Shown here one piece after another: positions 1 through 5,587 of a DNA stretch of 5,587 nucleotides. This DNA comes from an uncultured Oscillospiraceae bacterium (GTDB lineage: Bacteria > Bacillota > Clostridia > Oscillospirales > Oscillospiraceae): positions 1 to 5,587 of the forward strand of contig CALDMA010000246.1 in the NCBI GenBank assembly GCA_937915075.1. The letters are read 5' to 3'. The notes below the pieces were generated by a model. It was not told the DNA's origin, made no database searches, and saw only the letters and a list, made by a program, of their open reading frames with translations. Each line of letters begins with the position of its first letter. Within the stretch, counting starts at the first letter, position 1. Position numbers and translations under genes: made by a program.

Positions 1-157
1 CCAATCCTTTTTCTTTGCGCGGGGTACAGGCCGTAACTGTAGCTTGAACACTTTTGCTCGCTATCGCAACATCGTGATAGTGCATAAACATAAAAAAGGA
101 ACTCCGCGGGCGCTTCGGTCAGTACGCCAAAGATTCCTGAACGGGCAAAATTGGGGC

Positions 158-185
158 TTGCATTTATAAAATGCCGTGTTATCAT
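158..185 (+). promoter_or_regulatory. Candidate vegetative promoter of the amino-acid importer operon
   Basis: A -35-like TTGCAT (158-163) and a -10-like TATCAT (180-185, five of six matches to TATAAT) are separated by 16 bases. Transcription would begin near 192 and leave a leader of about 33 bases before the ATG at 225. The -35 match is weak, and an alternative -10 (TATAAA, 165-170) overlaps it without a clear -35. The position is right for the operon, which has no other upstream signal. Housekeeping sigma-factor use is inferred. Confidence 0.4.
160..174. repeat. 15-base palindrome overlapping the importer promoter
   Basis: GCATTT (160-165), spacer ATA, then AAATGC (169-174) form a perfect inverted repeat. 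It overlaps the -35 and spacer region of the candidate promoter. This placement suits a repressor operator for the amino-acid importer, but the cognate regulator is unknown. An AT-rich palindrome of this size can also arise by chance. Confidence 0.35.
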
Positions 186-224
186 AGCATCACACTAAAT
201 CAAAAACACGGAGGAATCCAACCC

Positions 225-1058
225 ATGAAAAAGCTCATCTCTCTTGCGCTCGCCCTCGTGCTGAGCCTGTCCCTCATCGCCTGCGGCGCCAAACAGGACG
301 ATACCCCCCAGACCGCCGCCGACACGCCGGACACTGCCCAGACCGCCGAAAAGCAGAAGCTCATCGTCGGCTTCGACGCCGAGTTCCCGCCGTTCGGCTT
401 CATCGCCGCCGACGGCAGCTACGACGGCTTTGACCTTGCGATGGCCGAGGAGCTGTGCTCCCGTCTCGGCTGGGACTTCGAGGCCGTTCCCATCGTATGG
501 GACAGCAAGGATGCCGAGCTCGCCGCCGGCACCATCAACTGCATCTGGAACGGCTTCACCTACACCGGCCGCGAGAACGATTACACCTGGTCCGACCCCT
601 ACGTCGATAACTCCATCGTCATGGTCGTCAAGGCTGACAGCGGCATTTCCTCCCTCGCCGACCTCGCCGGCAAGAGCGTGATGGCGCAGGCCGCCTCCTC
701 CGCCGTGGACGCCATCAACGCCAACGAATCGCTCAAGTCCTCCCTCAAGGAGGTCGTGGAGCTTGCGGACTACAACACCGGCTTCATGGAGCTCAAGCAG
801 GGCAGCGTGGACGCCATTGCCGCCGACCTCGGCGTCGCCAAATTCCAGATCGCCAGTAACGAGGGCGACTATGTGATCCTTGACGAGCCCATCTCCACCG
901 AGCAGTACGCCATCGGCTTCCTCAAGGGCAACACCGAGCTGCGCGACGCCGTGAACGCCGAGCTCCTCAAAATGGCCGAGGACGGCACCATGCTCTCCAT
1001 CGCGGAGAAGTACGTCGATCAGGGCCTTGTGATCGACAGCCTCTGTCTCGTCAAGTAA
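225..1058 (+). CDS. Amino-acid ABC transporter substrate-binding lipoprotein
   Basis: This is the extracellular solute-binding component (family 3 / PBPb fold) of a polar amino-acid importer. It captures the substrate at the cell surface and delivers it to the permease encoded next. The ATG at 225 is chosen over the upstream in-frame ATG at 171 because GGAGGA (210-215) precedes it by 9 bases and it begins a typical lipoprotein signal: MKK, a hydrophobic run at 5-19, and lipobox LIAC with the lipidated Cys20. A Thr/Asp/Gln-rich linker (about 22-44) leads into the domain starting KLIVGFDAEFPPFGF. Arg116 in TYTGRENDYTWSDPY occupies the position that usually contacts the substrate alpha-carboxylate. 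The second lobe and the return to the first lobe (ISTEQYAIGFLKGN, then EKYVDQG near the C-terminus) are complete. The 277-aa length is normal for the family. Which amino acid is bound cannot be read from the sequence; polar, cystine or branched types are possible. Confidence 0.93.
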   Translation: MKKLISLALALVLSLSLIACGAKQDDTPQTAADTPDTAQTAEKQKLIVGFDAEFPPFGFIAADGSYDGFDLAMAEELCSRLGWDFEAVPIVWDSKDAELAAGTINCIWNGFTYTGRENDYTWSDPYVDNSIVMVVKADSGISSLADLAGKSVMAQAASSAVDAINANESLKSSLKEVVELADYNTGFMELKQGSVDAIAADLGVAKFQIASNEGDYVILDEPISTEQYAIGFLKGNTELRDAVNAELLKMAEDGTMLSIAEKYVDQGLVIDSLCLVK

Positions 1059-1059
1059 C

Positions 1060-1716
1060 ATGACCGTTTCCGCCATGCTGACCCTGCTGGTGCAGGGCTT
1101 CGGGAAATCGCTTGAAATTTTTACCTTAACGCTGCTCGGCTCGCTGCCGCTCGGACTTCTTGTGATGTTCGGCCGGCGCAGCCGCGTGGCCCCGCTGCGC
1201 TGGCTCGTGAAGCTGTTCATCTCCGTCATGCGCGGTACGCCCCTGATGCTTCAGCTCATGGTCGTTTACTACGGCCCGTTCCTGCTCTTCGACTTCACGC
1301 CGCCGGGCAACTGGCGCTTCGGCGCGGTCATCGTCGGCTTTGTCATCAACTACGCGGCCTACTTCGCGGAGATCTACCGCGCGGGCTACGAGTCCATCCC
1401 GACCGGACAGCTTGAGGCGGCGCAGGTGCTCGGCTACACCGGCGGGCAGACCTTCGGGCGCATTATTCTCCCCCAGATGGTCCGGCGCGTGCTGCCGCCC
1501 GTAACGAACGAGGTCATCACGCTCGTGAAGGACACCTCGCTCGCCTCCGTCATCGGCACGGTCGAGATGTTCACCCGCGCCAAGCAGATCGTCGCCTCGC
1601 CCAATACGCCCGGTATGCTGGCGCTTGCGGCGGCAGGACTCTTTTACTACGTCTTCAACTACATCGTCGCCTTTGCGATGGAGCGCGCGGAGCGCTCGCT
1701 CGCCTACTACCAGTGA
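1060..1716 (+). CDS. Amino-acid ABC transporter permease (HisM/GlnP family)
   Basis: This 218-aa membrane protein forms the channel of the importer, normally as a homodimer or with a second permease. Hydrophobic segments lie near residues 17-37, 50-75, 86-105 and 185-207. Family hallmarks are RGTPLMLQL (58-66), the cytoplasmic EAA loop LEAAQVLGYTGGQTFGRIILP (about 118-138), which docks on the ATPase, and VKDTSLASVI (156-165). The ATG at 1060 lies one base after the stop of the binding-protein gene. I see no Shine-Dalgarno sequence before it, so translation is probably coupled to the upstream gene. The ATG at 1075 (Met6) is a possible alternative start, also without a clear ribosome site. Only one permease gene is present, which implies a homodimer (inference). 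Confidence 0.93.
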   Translation: MTVSAMLTLLVQGFGKSLEIFTLTLLGSLPLGLLVMFGRRSRVAPLRWLVKLFISVMRGTPLMLQLMVVYYGPFLLFDFTPPGNWRFGAVIVGFVINYAAYFAEIYRAGYESIPTGQLEAAQVLGYTGGQTFGRIILPQMVRRVLPPVTNEVITLVKDTSLASVIGTVEMFTRAKQIVASPNTPGMLALAAAGLFYYVFNYIVAFAMERAERSLAYYQ

Positions 1717-1730
1717 GGGAGGGGCCGGAC

Positions 1731-2492
1731 ATGAACGTATTGACCATGCAGGACGTCCGCAAGTCCTTCGGCTCGCTGGAGGTGCTCAAGGGCATTTCCC
1801 TTACCGTGGGCGAGGGCGAGGCCGTTTCGGTCATCGGCCCCAGCGGCAGCGGCAAATCGACGCTGCTGCGCTGCGCGACGCTGCTCGAAACGATGGACGG
1901 CGGCTCGCTCGCCTACGGAAACGACTTCGCCGCGACAATGGACGCGGAGGGAAGAAGCGTCTATGCGGACAAGGCCGTGCTGCGGCGGATCAAAGGCCGC
2001 TTCGGGCTGGTGTTCCAGCAGTTCAATCTTTTCCCGCACTACACGGTGCTCAAAAACGTGACGGACGCGCCGCTCACCGTGCAGAAGCGCGAGCGCGGCG
2101 AGGTGCGTGACCTTGCGCTCTCCCTGCTTGAAAAGATGGGGCTTGCGGACAAGGCGGACGCCTATCCCTGCCAGCTCTCCGGCGGACAGCAGCAGCGCGT
2201 CGCCATCGCCCGCGCGCTGGCGCTGCGGCCCGACATCCTCTTTTTTGATGAGCCGACCAGCGCGCTCGACCCTGAGCTGACCGGCGAGGTGCTCAAGGTC
2301 ATCCGTGATCTCGCGGAGGAAAAAATGACCATGGTCATCGTCACGCACGAGATGGCCTTTGCCCGCGCCGTGAGCGACCGCGTGATCTTCATGGACGGCG
2401 GCGTCATCGTCGAGCAGGGCGATCCCGAGCAGGTGCTCGGCGACCCGTCGCAGGAGCGCACGCGGCGCTTCCTGCGCAGCTATCAGACCTGA
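1731..2492 (+). CDS. Amino-acid ABC transporter ATP-binding protein (GlnQ/HisP family)
   Basis: This 253-aa cytoplasmic ATPase powers the importer. All nucleotide-binding motifs are intact: Walker A GPSGSGKST (36-44), Q-loop within VFQQFNLFPH (94-103), signature LSGGQQQR (149-156), Walker B and D-loop ILFFDEPTSALD (169-180), and switch His206 in VTHEM. QQFNLFPH is typical of the polar amino-acid subfamily. The ATG at 1731 is preferred over the upstream in-frame GTG at 1713, because GGGAGGGG (1717-1724) sits 6 bases before it and the GTG overlaps the permease stop codon. The gap from the permease is 14 bases, so the three genes form one operon. Residues 62-90 are somewhat longer than in E. coli GlnQ, which looks like a normal subfamily variation. 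Confidence 0.95.
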   Translation: MNVLTMQDVRKSFGSLEVLKGISLTVGEGEAVSVIGPSGSGKSTLLRCATLLETMDGGSLAYGNDFAATMDAEGRSVYADKAVLRRIKGRFGLVFQQFNLFPHYTVLKNVTDAPLTVQKRERGEVRDLALSLLEKMGLADKADAYPCQLSGGQQQRVAIARALALRPDILFFDEPTSALDPELTGEVLKVIRDLAEEKMTMVIVTHEMAFARAVSDRVIFMDGGVIVEQGDPEQVLGDPSQERTRRFLRSYQT

Positions 2493-2510
2493 AATATCTG
2501 CCTCCTCTGC

Positions 2511-2554
2511 AAAGAGGGATGTGCCGGCACGCACGGCGCGTCCCTCTTTGTTTT
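2511..2554 (+). terminator. Rho-independent terminator of the importer operon
   Basis: A 16-bp stem pairs 2511-2526 (AAAGAGGGA then TGTGCCG) with 2534-2549, which ends TCCCTCTTT. It includes two G-U pairs and a 7-base loop. The run TTTGTTTT (2547-2554) follows directly. It lies 18 bases after the ATPase stop codon and separates the importer from the sporulation genes. Confidence 0.88.
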
Positions 2555-2561
2555 GCCCGGA

Positions 2562-2591
2562 TTCATAAAATTTACCTGCCTTGGCATACTA
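2562..2591 (+). promoter_or_regulatory. Sigma-G-type forespore promoter of spoVAD-spoVAE
   Basis: TTCATA (2562-2567) and CATACTA (2585-2591) are separated by 17 bases. CATACTA is a perfect match to the -10 element of sigma-G promoters in Bacillus, and the -35 and spacing fit that class with one base off. The expected start of transcription is near 2598-2600, about 22 bases before the chosen ATG. In Bacillus the spoVA operon is known to be transcribed by sigma-G in the forespore, so signal and gene identity agree. Sigma-E recognises a related -10 and cannot be excluded from sequence alone. Confidence 0.75.
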
Positions 2592-2621
2592 AGTGAAACT
2601 ATGAACACAAGGGGACATGGT

Positions 2622-3647
2622 ATGGAGACCAAACGGATCGGCGCACAGACGCTGCGCTTTTCGCGTCCGCCGCGCGTGGAGAGCTTTGCCAACATCGGTG
2701 CGAGGCTGGAGGGACAGGGCCCGCTGGCGGACTATTTTGACGAGCTGAGCGAGGATTCCTTCTTCGGCGAAAAGACCTGGGAGAAGGGCGAGGCCCGTAT
2801 GCAGAAGCGCGTGCTCTCCCGCGCACTGGAGAAGGCGACGCGCAGGCCGGAGGACCTGGACCTCATCTTCGCCGGCGACCTTCTGAACCAGTGCATCGGC
2901 ACCTCCTTCGCCCTGCGGGAGTTCGGCGTGCCGCTGTGCGGCGTGTACGGCGCGTGCTCGACGATGGGGGAGAGCCTGGCGCTCGCGGCCATGAGCATCG
3001 ACGGCGGCTTTGCCCGCCGCGCCGCGGCGATGACCTCCTCGCACTTCTGCACTGCCGAGCGGCAGTACCGGATGCCCGTGCCCTACGGCTCGCAGCGCAC
3101 GCCGACCGCTCAATGGACGGCCACGGCGGCGGGCTGCTGCATCCTGTCGAACGAGGGGGAGGGCCCCGCTGTCACGCACGCGGCCATCGGAAGGATCGTG
3201 GACCGCGGCATCACGGACGCGAACAACATGGGCGCGGCGATGGCACCCGCCGCGTATGACACGCTTCGCGCGCTTTTTTCCGATACGCGGACCTCGCCCG
3301 CGGATTACGATCTCATCGTCACCGGCGACCTCGGCCGGCTCGGGCACGAGGTCGTCACGGACCTCTTCGCGCGCGACGGCGTGGACATGACGAAGAACTA
3401 CGAGGACTGCGGGCTGCTGCTCTACGATCTGGAGCGGCAGGACATGCACATGGGCGGCAGCGGCTGCGGCTGCTCCGCCGCCGTGCTCAACGGCTATCTT
3501 CTGCGCGGGATGCGCGAGGGCAAGTGGAACCGGATCGTCTTCGCGCCGACGGGCGCGCTGCTCTCGCCGACCTCCACCATGCAGGGCGAGAGCATCCCGG
3601 GCGTGTGCCACGCCGTCATTCTGGAAAACATCGGGGAGGAAAACTGA
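2622..3647 (+). CDS. spoVAD: Stage V sporulation protein AD (SpoVAD)
   Basis: SpoVAD is a thiolase-like-fold protein of the spore inner membrane SpoVA complex. The Bacillus protein binds dipicolinic acid and takes part in Ca-DPA uptake into the forespore and release at germination. This 341-aa protein matches the family length and is recognisable throughout: METKRIGAQTLRF at the start, the GDLLNQCIGTSFA region (85-97), the thiolase-like GACSTMGES block with Cys112 (110-118), SSHFCTAERQYRMPVPYGSQ (139-158), TGDLGRLG (234-241), GGSGCGCSA (278-286) and the C-terminal APTGALLSPTSTMQGESIPG (308-327). The ATG at 2622 is chosen because AAGGGGA (2609-2615) sits 6 bases upstream; the in-frame ATG at 2601 has no such site and lies almost at the predicted transcription start. 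Usually spoVAC precedes this gene, but here a terminator and promoter do. The stop overlaps the spoVAE start. Confidence 0.96.
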   Translation: METKRIGAQTLRFSRPPRVESFANIGARLEGQGPLADYFDELSEDSFFGEKTWEKGEARMQKRVLSRALEKATRRPEDLDLIFAGDLLNQCIGTSFALREFGVPLCGVYGACSTMGESLALAAMSIDGGFARRAAAMTSSHFCTAERQYRMPVPYGSQRTPTAQWTATAAGCCILSNEGEGPAVTHAAIGRIVDRGITDANNMGAAMAPAAYDTLRALFSDTRTSPADYDLIVTGDLGRLGHEVVTDLFARDGVDMTKNYEDCGLLLYDLERQDMHMGGSGCGCSAAVLNGYLLRGMREGKWNRIVFAPTGALLSPTSTMQGESIPGVCHAVILENIGEEN

Positions 3648-4003
3648 TGGACTATCTCAACGCCTTTCTCTGCGGCGGCATCCTCTGCGCCGTGGGGCAG
3701 ATCCTCATTGACAAAACGCCGCTCACGCCGGCCCGTATCCTGACGGGCTACGTCGTCGCGGGCGTGCTGCTCACGGCGCTCGGCGTCTACGAGCCCATCG
3801 TCGAATGGGGCGGCGCGGGCGCGACTGTGCCGCTCACGGGCTTTGGCTACTCGCTTGCGAGCGGCGTGAAGAAGGCCGTCGCCGAGCAGGGCTGGCTCGG
3901 CGTGATGACCGGCGGGCTCTCCGCCACCGCGGGCGGCATCGCCGCGGCGGTCTGCTTCGCGGTCGTGATGGCGCTGCTCTTCCGGCCCGGCGACAAGCGG
4001 TAA
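3647..4003 (+). CDS. spoVAE: Stage V sporulation protein AE (SpoVAE)
   Basis: This small 118-aa integral membrane protein is a component of the SpoVA Ca-DPA channel in the spore inner membrane. It is rich in Gly, Ala and Val, with hydrophobic segments near 4-20, 31-47 and 87-112. The opening MDYLNAFLCGGILCAVGQILID and the LTPARILTGYVVAGV and GYEP-like GVYEP (46-50) stretches are typical of SpoVAE (the SpoVAEb type of Bacillus). The ATG at 3647 shares one base with the spoVAD stop (TGATG) and has an excellent ribosome site, GGGGAGGA (3633-3640), 6 bases upstream. A longer upstream reading of this frame is only a shadow within spoVAD. Co-transcription with spoVAD from the sigma-G promoter is expected. 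Confidence 0.94.
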   Translation: MDYLNAFLCGGILCAVGQILIDKTPLTPARILTGYVVAGVLLTALGVYEPIVEWGGAGATVPLTGFGYSLASGVKKAVAEQGWLGVMTGGLSATAGGIAAAVCFAVVMALLFRPGDKR

Positions 4004-4004
4004 C

Positions 4005-4038
4005 AAAAAATGTGCCCGTTCCTTTTGGAACGGGCACA
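4005..4038 (-). terminator. Rho-independent terminator of the minus-strand sugar ATPase gene
   Basis: TGTGCCCGTTCC (4011-4022) and GGAACGGGCACA (4027-4038) form a perfect 12-bp stem with a TTTT loop as written on the + strand. The A6 run at 4005-4010 reads as T6 after the hairpin on the minus strand, so orientation favours the minus-strand gene, whose stop is 21 bases away. The same hairpin follows the spoVAE stop by 7 bases, so it may also slow or end spoVA transcription, although no T-tract follows on the + strand. Confidence 0.9.
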
Positions 4039-4055
4039 CCGATGAATATCATCGG
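4039..4055. repeat. Second small hairpin beside the terminator
   Basis: CCGATGA (4039-4045) and TCATCGG (4049-4055) pair perfectly across an ATA loop. The hairpin sits directly between the minus-strand stop codon (4060-4062) and the main terminator stem. It may help termination or protect the 3' end of the mRNA; it has no T-tract of its own. Confidence 0.5.
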
Positions 4056-4059
4056 AAAA

Positions 4060-5226
<1,167 letters not shown>

Positions 5227-5349
5227 ATTCTCTGACCGCGGCTCTGCCGCCTCCGCGCGCAGGGCCTCGCGCCGCATGGGCGCTTTACGGCAGGTCTCCA
5301 CACTGCCGCACCGCCGGTCAGGGCGGGAACGATCCTTTCATGTCCCTCA

Positions 5350-5377
5350 CGGCGGCTATTGGGTGGAGTAGCCGCCG
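5350..5377 (-). promoter_or_regulatory. Leader hairpin in the 5' UTR of the sugar ATPase mRNA
   Basis: CGGCGGCTA (5350-5358) and TAGCCGCCG (5369-5377) pair perfectly over 9 bp across a 10-base loop. The hairpin lies about 15 bases downstream of the predicted transcription start, in a leader of about 165 bases. No U-tract follows, so it is not a plain terminator. It may stabilise the mRNA or bind a regulator (inference). It matches no riboswitch class I know. Confidence 0.45.
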
Positions 5378-5398
5378 CGGGTGGTTTTGGATGGCTTT

Positions 5399-5427
5399 AT
5401 CCTATCACAGCGCGATGGTCGGTACAA
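5399..5427 (-). promoter_or_regulatory. Candidate vegetative promoter of the sugar ATPase gene
   Basis: Read on the minus strand, TTGTAC (5427-5422) and TAGGAT (5404-5399) are separated by exactly 17 bases, and TGA directly before the -10 gives an extended TGn motif. Both hexamers are partial matches to the housekeeping consensus. Transcription would begin near 5392, leaving a long leader before the ATG at 5226. Confidence 0.45.
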
Positions 5428-5455
5428 GGCTTGCCGGCGTCCGCTGCGCCGATTT

Positions 5456-5477
5456 CGTGAAAAGAAACAGTTTCACG
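5456..5477. repeat. Nested palindromes upstream of the sugar ATPase promoter
   Basis: CGTGAAA (5456-5462) and TTTCACG (5471-5477) form a perfect 7-base inverted repeat with an 8-base spacer. Nested in it is the 11-base palindrome GAAACAGTTTC (5464-5474). The site lies about 28 bases upstream of the -35 element, where an activator could bind. It only loosely resembles a CcpA catabolite-response site. Confidence 0.4.
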
Positions 5478-5540
5478 CCGTGACCTTTGTGCCGCATGAC
5501 AGGGATGAAAGGAACAAAAACGGGAAAGAGCGCCGTGAAG

Positions 5541-5587
5541 TGACCCCAAAAAGTTAGACAAAGAATTTGAACACAAATTGTTCAAGC
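5541..5587 (+). mobile_element. Probable terminal end of an IS3-family insertion sequence, cut by the window
   Basis: TGACCCC (5541-5547) followed by AAAAAGTTAGACA (5548-5560) resembles the terminal inverted repeats of many IS3-family elements, which begin with TG and carry a CCCCAAAAAGTTAGAC-like core. The identification rests on recall of that pattern and not on a transposase, which would lie beyond the window. A 7-base inverted repeat, TTGAACA/TGTTCAA with spacer CAAAT (5567-5585), follows inside. The opposite end and target duplication cannot be seen, so a solo remnant is also possible. Confidence 0.4.

Larger units (their letters stand above)
1..224. other. AT-rich intergenic flank, no convincing gene
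   Basis: No gene is supported here. The stretch is visibly richer in A and T than the coding DNA that follows. One + frame stays open from position 2 to the stop at 167-169, and one minus frame stays open from an ATG at 91 to the left edge. Neither has the GC-rich third codon positions of the real genes, a good ribosome binding site or a recognisable product. An imperfect hairpin can form at 59-82: a 9-bp stem including G-T pairs, with loop AACATC. It has no T-tract, so it is not a standard terminator. The last 70 bases hold the candidate promoter and palindrome listed separately. Confidence 0.6.
5227..5540. other. Regulatory intergenic region upstream of the sugar ATPase gene
   Basis: About 310 bases hold no convincing gene. 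The region contains, from the minus-strand gene outward: a short GC hairpin next to a distant GGAGG, a small CCGCC/GGCGG hairpin (5311-5326), a stronger leader hairpin (5350-5377), a candidate promoter (5399-5427) and a palindrome pair (5456-5477). From about 5490 to 5540 the sequence becomes A-rich with no recognisable element. A 62-codon minus frame starting with TTG at 5585 spans the promoter and the IS-like end and is treated as spurious. Confidence 0.55.

Noticed and set aside
42..50. GCTTGAACA near the left edge is the reverse complement of TGTTCAAGC at the right edge (5579-5587)
   Set aside because: A 9-base match is expected by chance at this window size, and the flanking bases do not extend it convincingly, so I do not claim a flanking inverted repeat.
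195..1229. 344-codon minus-strand open frame opposite the binding-protein gene
   Set aside because: It is stop-free only because of GC-rich third positions. Its translation is repetitive in Gly, Val, Glu and His, it has no ribosome site, and the opposite strand is an unmistakable binding protein.
1707..2534. 275-codon minus-strand open frame opposite the amino-acid ATPase
   Set aside because: The + strand carries all ABC ATPase motifs in order, and the minus frame runs through the operon terminator.
2589..3611. 340-codon minus-strand open frame opposite spoVAD
   Set aside because: It is a compositional shadow, an Arg/Ala/Val/His-rich translation with no family resemblance, over a clear SpoVAD gene.
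5318..5341. Seven-codon upstream frame (MKGSFPP) in the sugar ATPase leader
   Set aside because: GAGGG lies only 2 bases before its ATG, and the peptide has no run of codons suggesting attenuation. Probably chance.
5456..5477. CcpA catabolite-response (cre) site
   Set aside because: The central CG is replaced and the 3' half-site does not fit well. It is kept only as an unassigned palindrome.
5397..5585. 62-codon minus-strand frame starting with TTG
   Set aside because: It starts inside the putative IS end, covers the candidate promoter and palindrome, has no ribosome site and resembles no family I know.

Overview
The window looks like chromosomal DNA from a GC-rich, endospore-forming member of the Clostridia, most likely an Oscillospiraceae-type gut bacterium (inference). 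The evidence is a spoVAD-spoVAE pair, which is essentially restricted to endospore formers, together with GC-rich coding sequence, a Firmicutes-style lipoprotein binding protein, strong GGAGG-type ribosome binding sites and a clostridial form of the multi-sugar transporter ATPase. Strong GC bias at third codon positions leaves long stop-free frames opposite the real genes. These are shadows and are not annotated.

Layout. Positions 1-224 are a comparatively AT-rich flank with no convincing gene, ending in a candidate promoter and a 15-base palindrome. Positions 225-2492 hold a complete polar amino-acid ABC importer on the + strand: lipoprotein binding protein, EAA-loop permease and ATPase. The three genes are packed with 1- and 14-base gaps and closed by a strong hairpin terminator at 2511-2554. 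Directly after it is a well-matched forespore sigma-G-type promoter (2562-2591), which drives spoVAD (2622-3647) and spoVAE (3647-4003); the two overlap by one base. A perfect 12-bp hairpin with a T6 tract on the minus strand (4005-4038) separates these from the convergent gene at 4060-5226 (minus), a MsmX/UgpC/MalK-type sugar transporter ATPase. That gene has its own long leader, candidate promoter and upstream palindromes. The right edge (5541-5587) resembles the terminal inverted repeat of an IS3-family insertion sequence running off the window.

How the genes work together. The first operon is self-sufficient for binding-protein-dependent uptake of an amino acid: capture, membrane channel and energy. 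SpoVAD and SpoVAE are parts of the spore apparatus that moves dipicolinic acid (Ca-DPA) into the forespore and releases it at germination; the usual partner SpoVAC is not beside them. The lone minus-strand ATPase probably energises carbohydrate importers encoded elsewhere, as MsmX does in Bacillus. The three units look functionally independent.

I found no clearly undescribed system. The most useful observations are the sigma-G promoter, the absence of spoVAC, the palindromes over or beside two promoters, the structured leader of the sugar ATPase gene, and the probable IS end.
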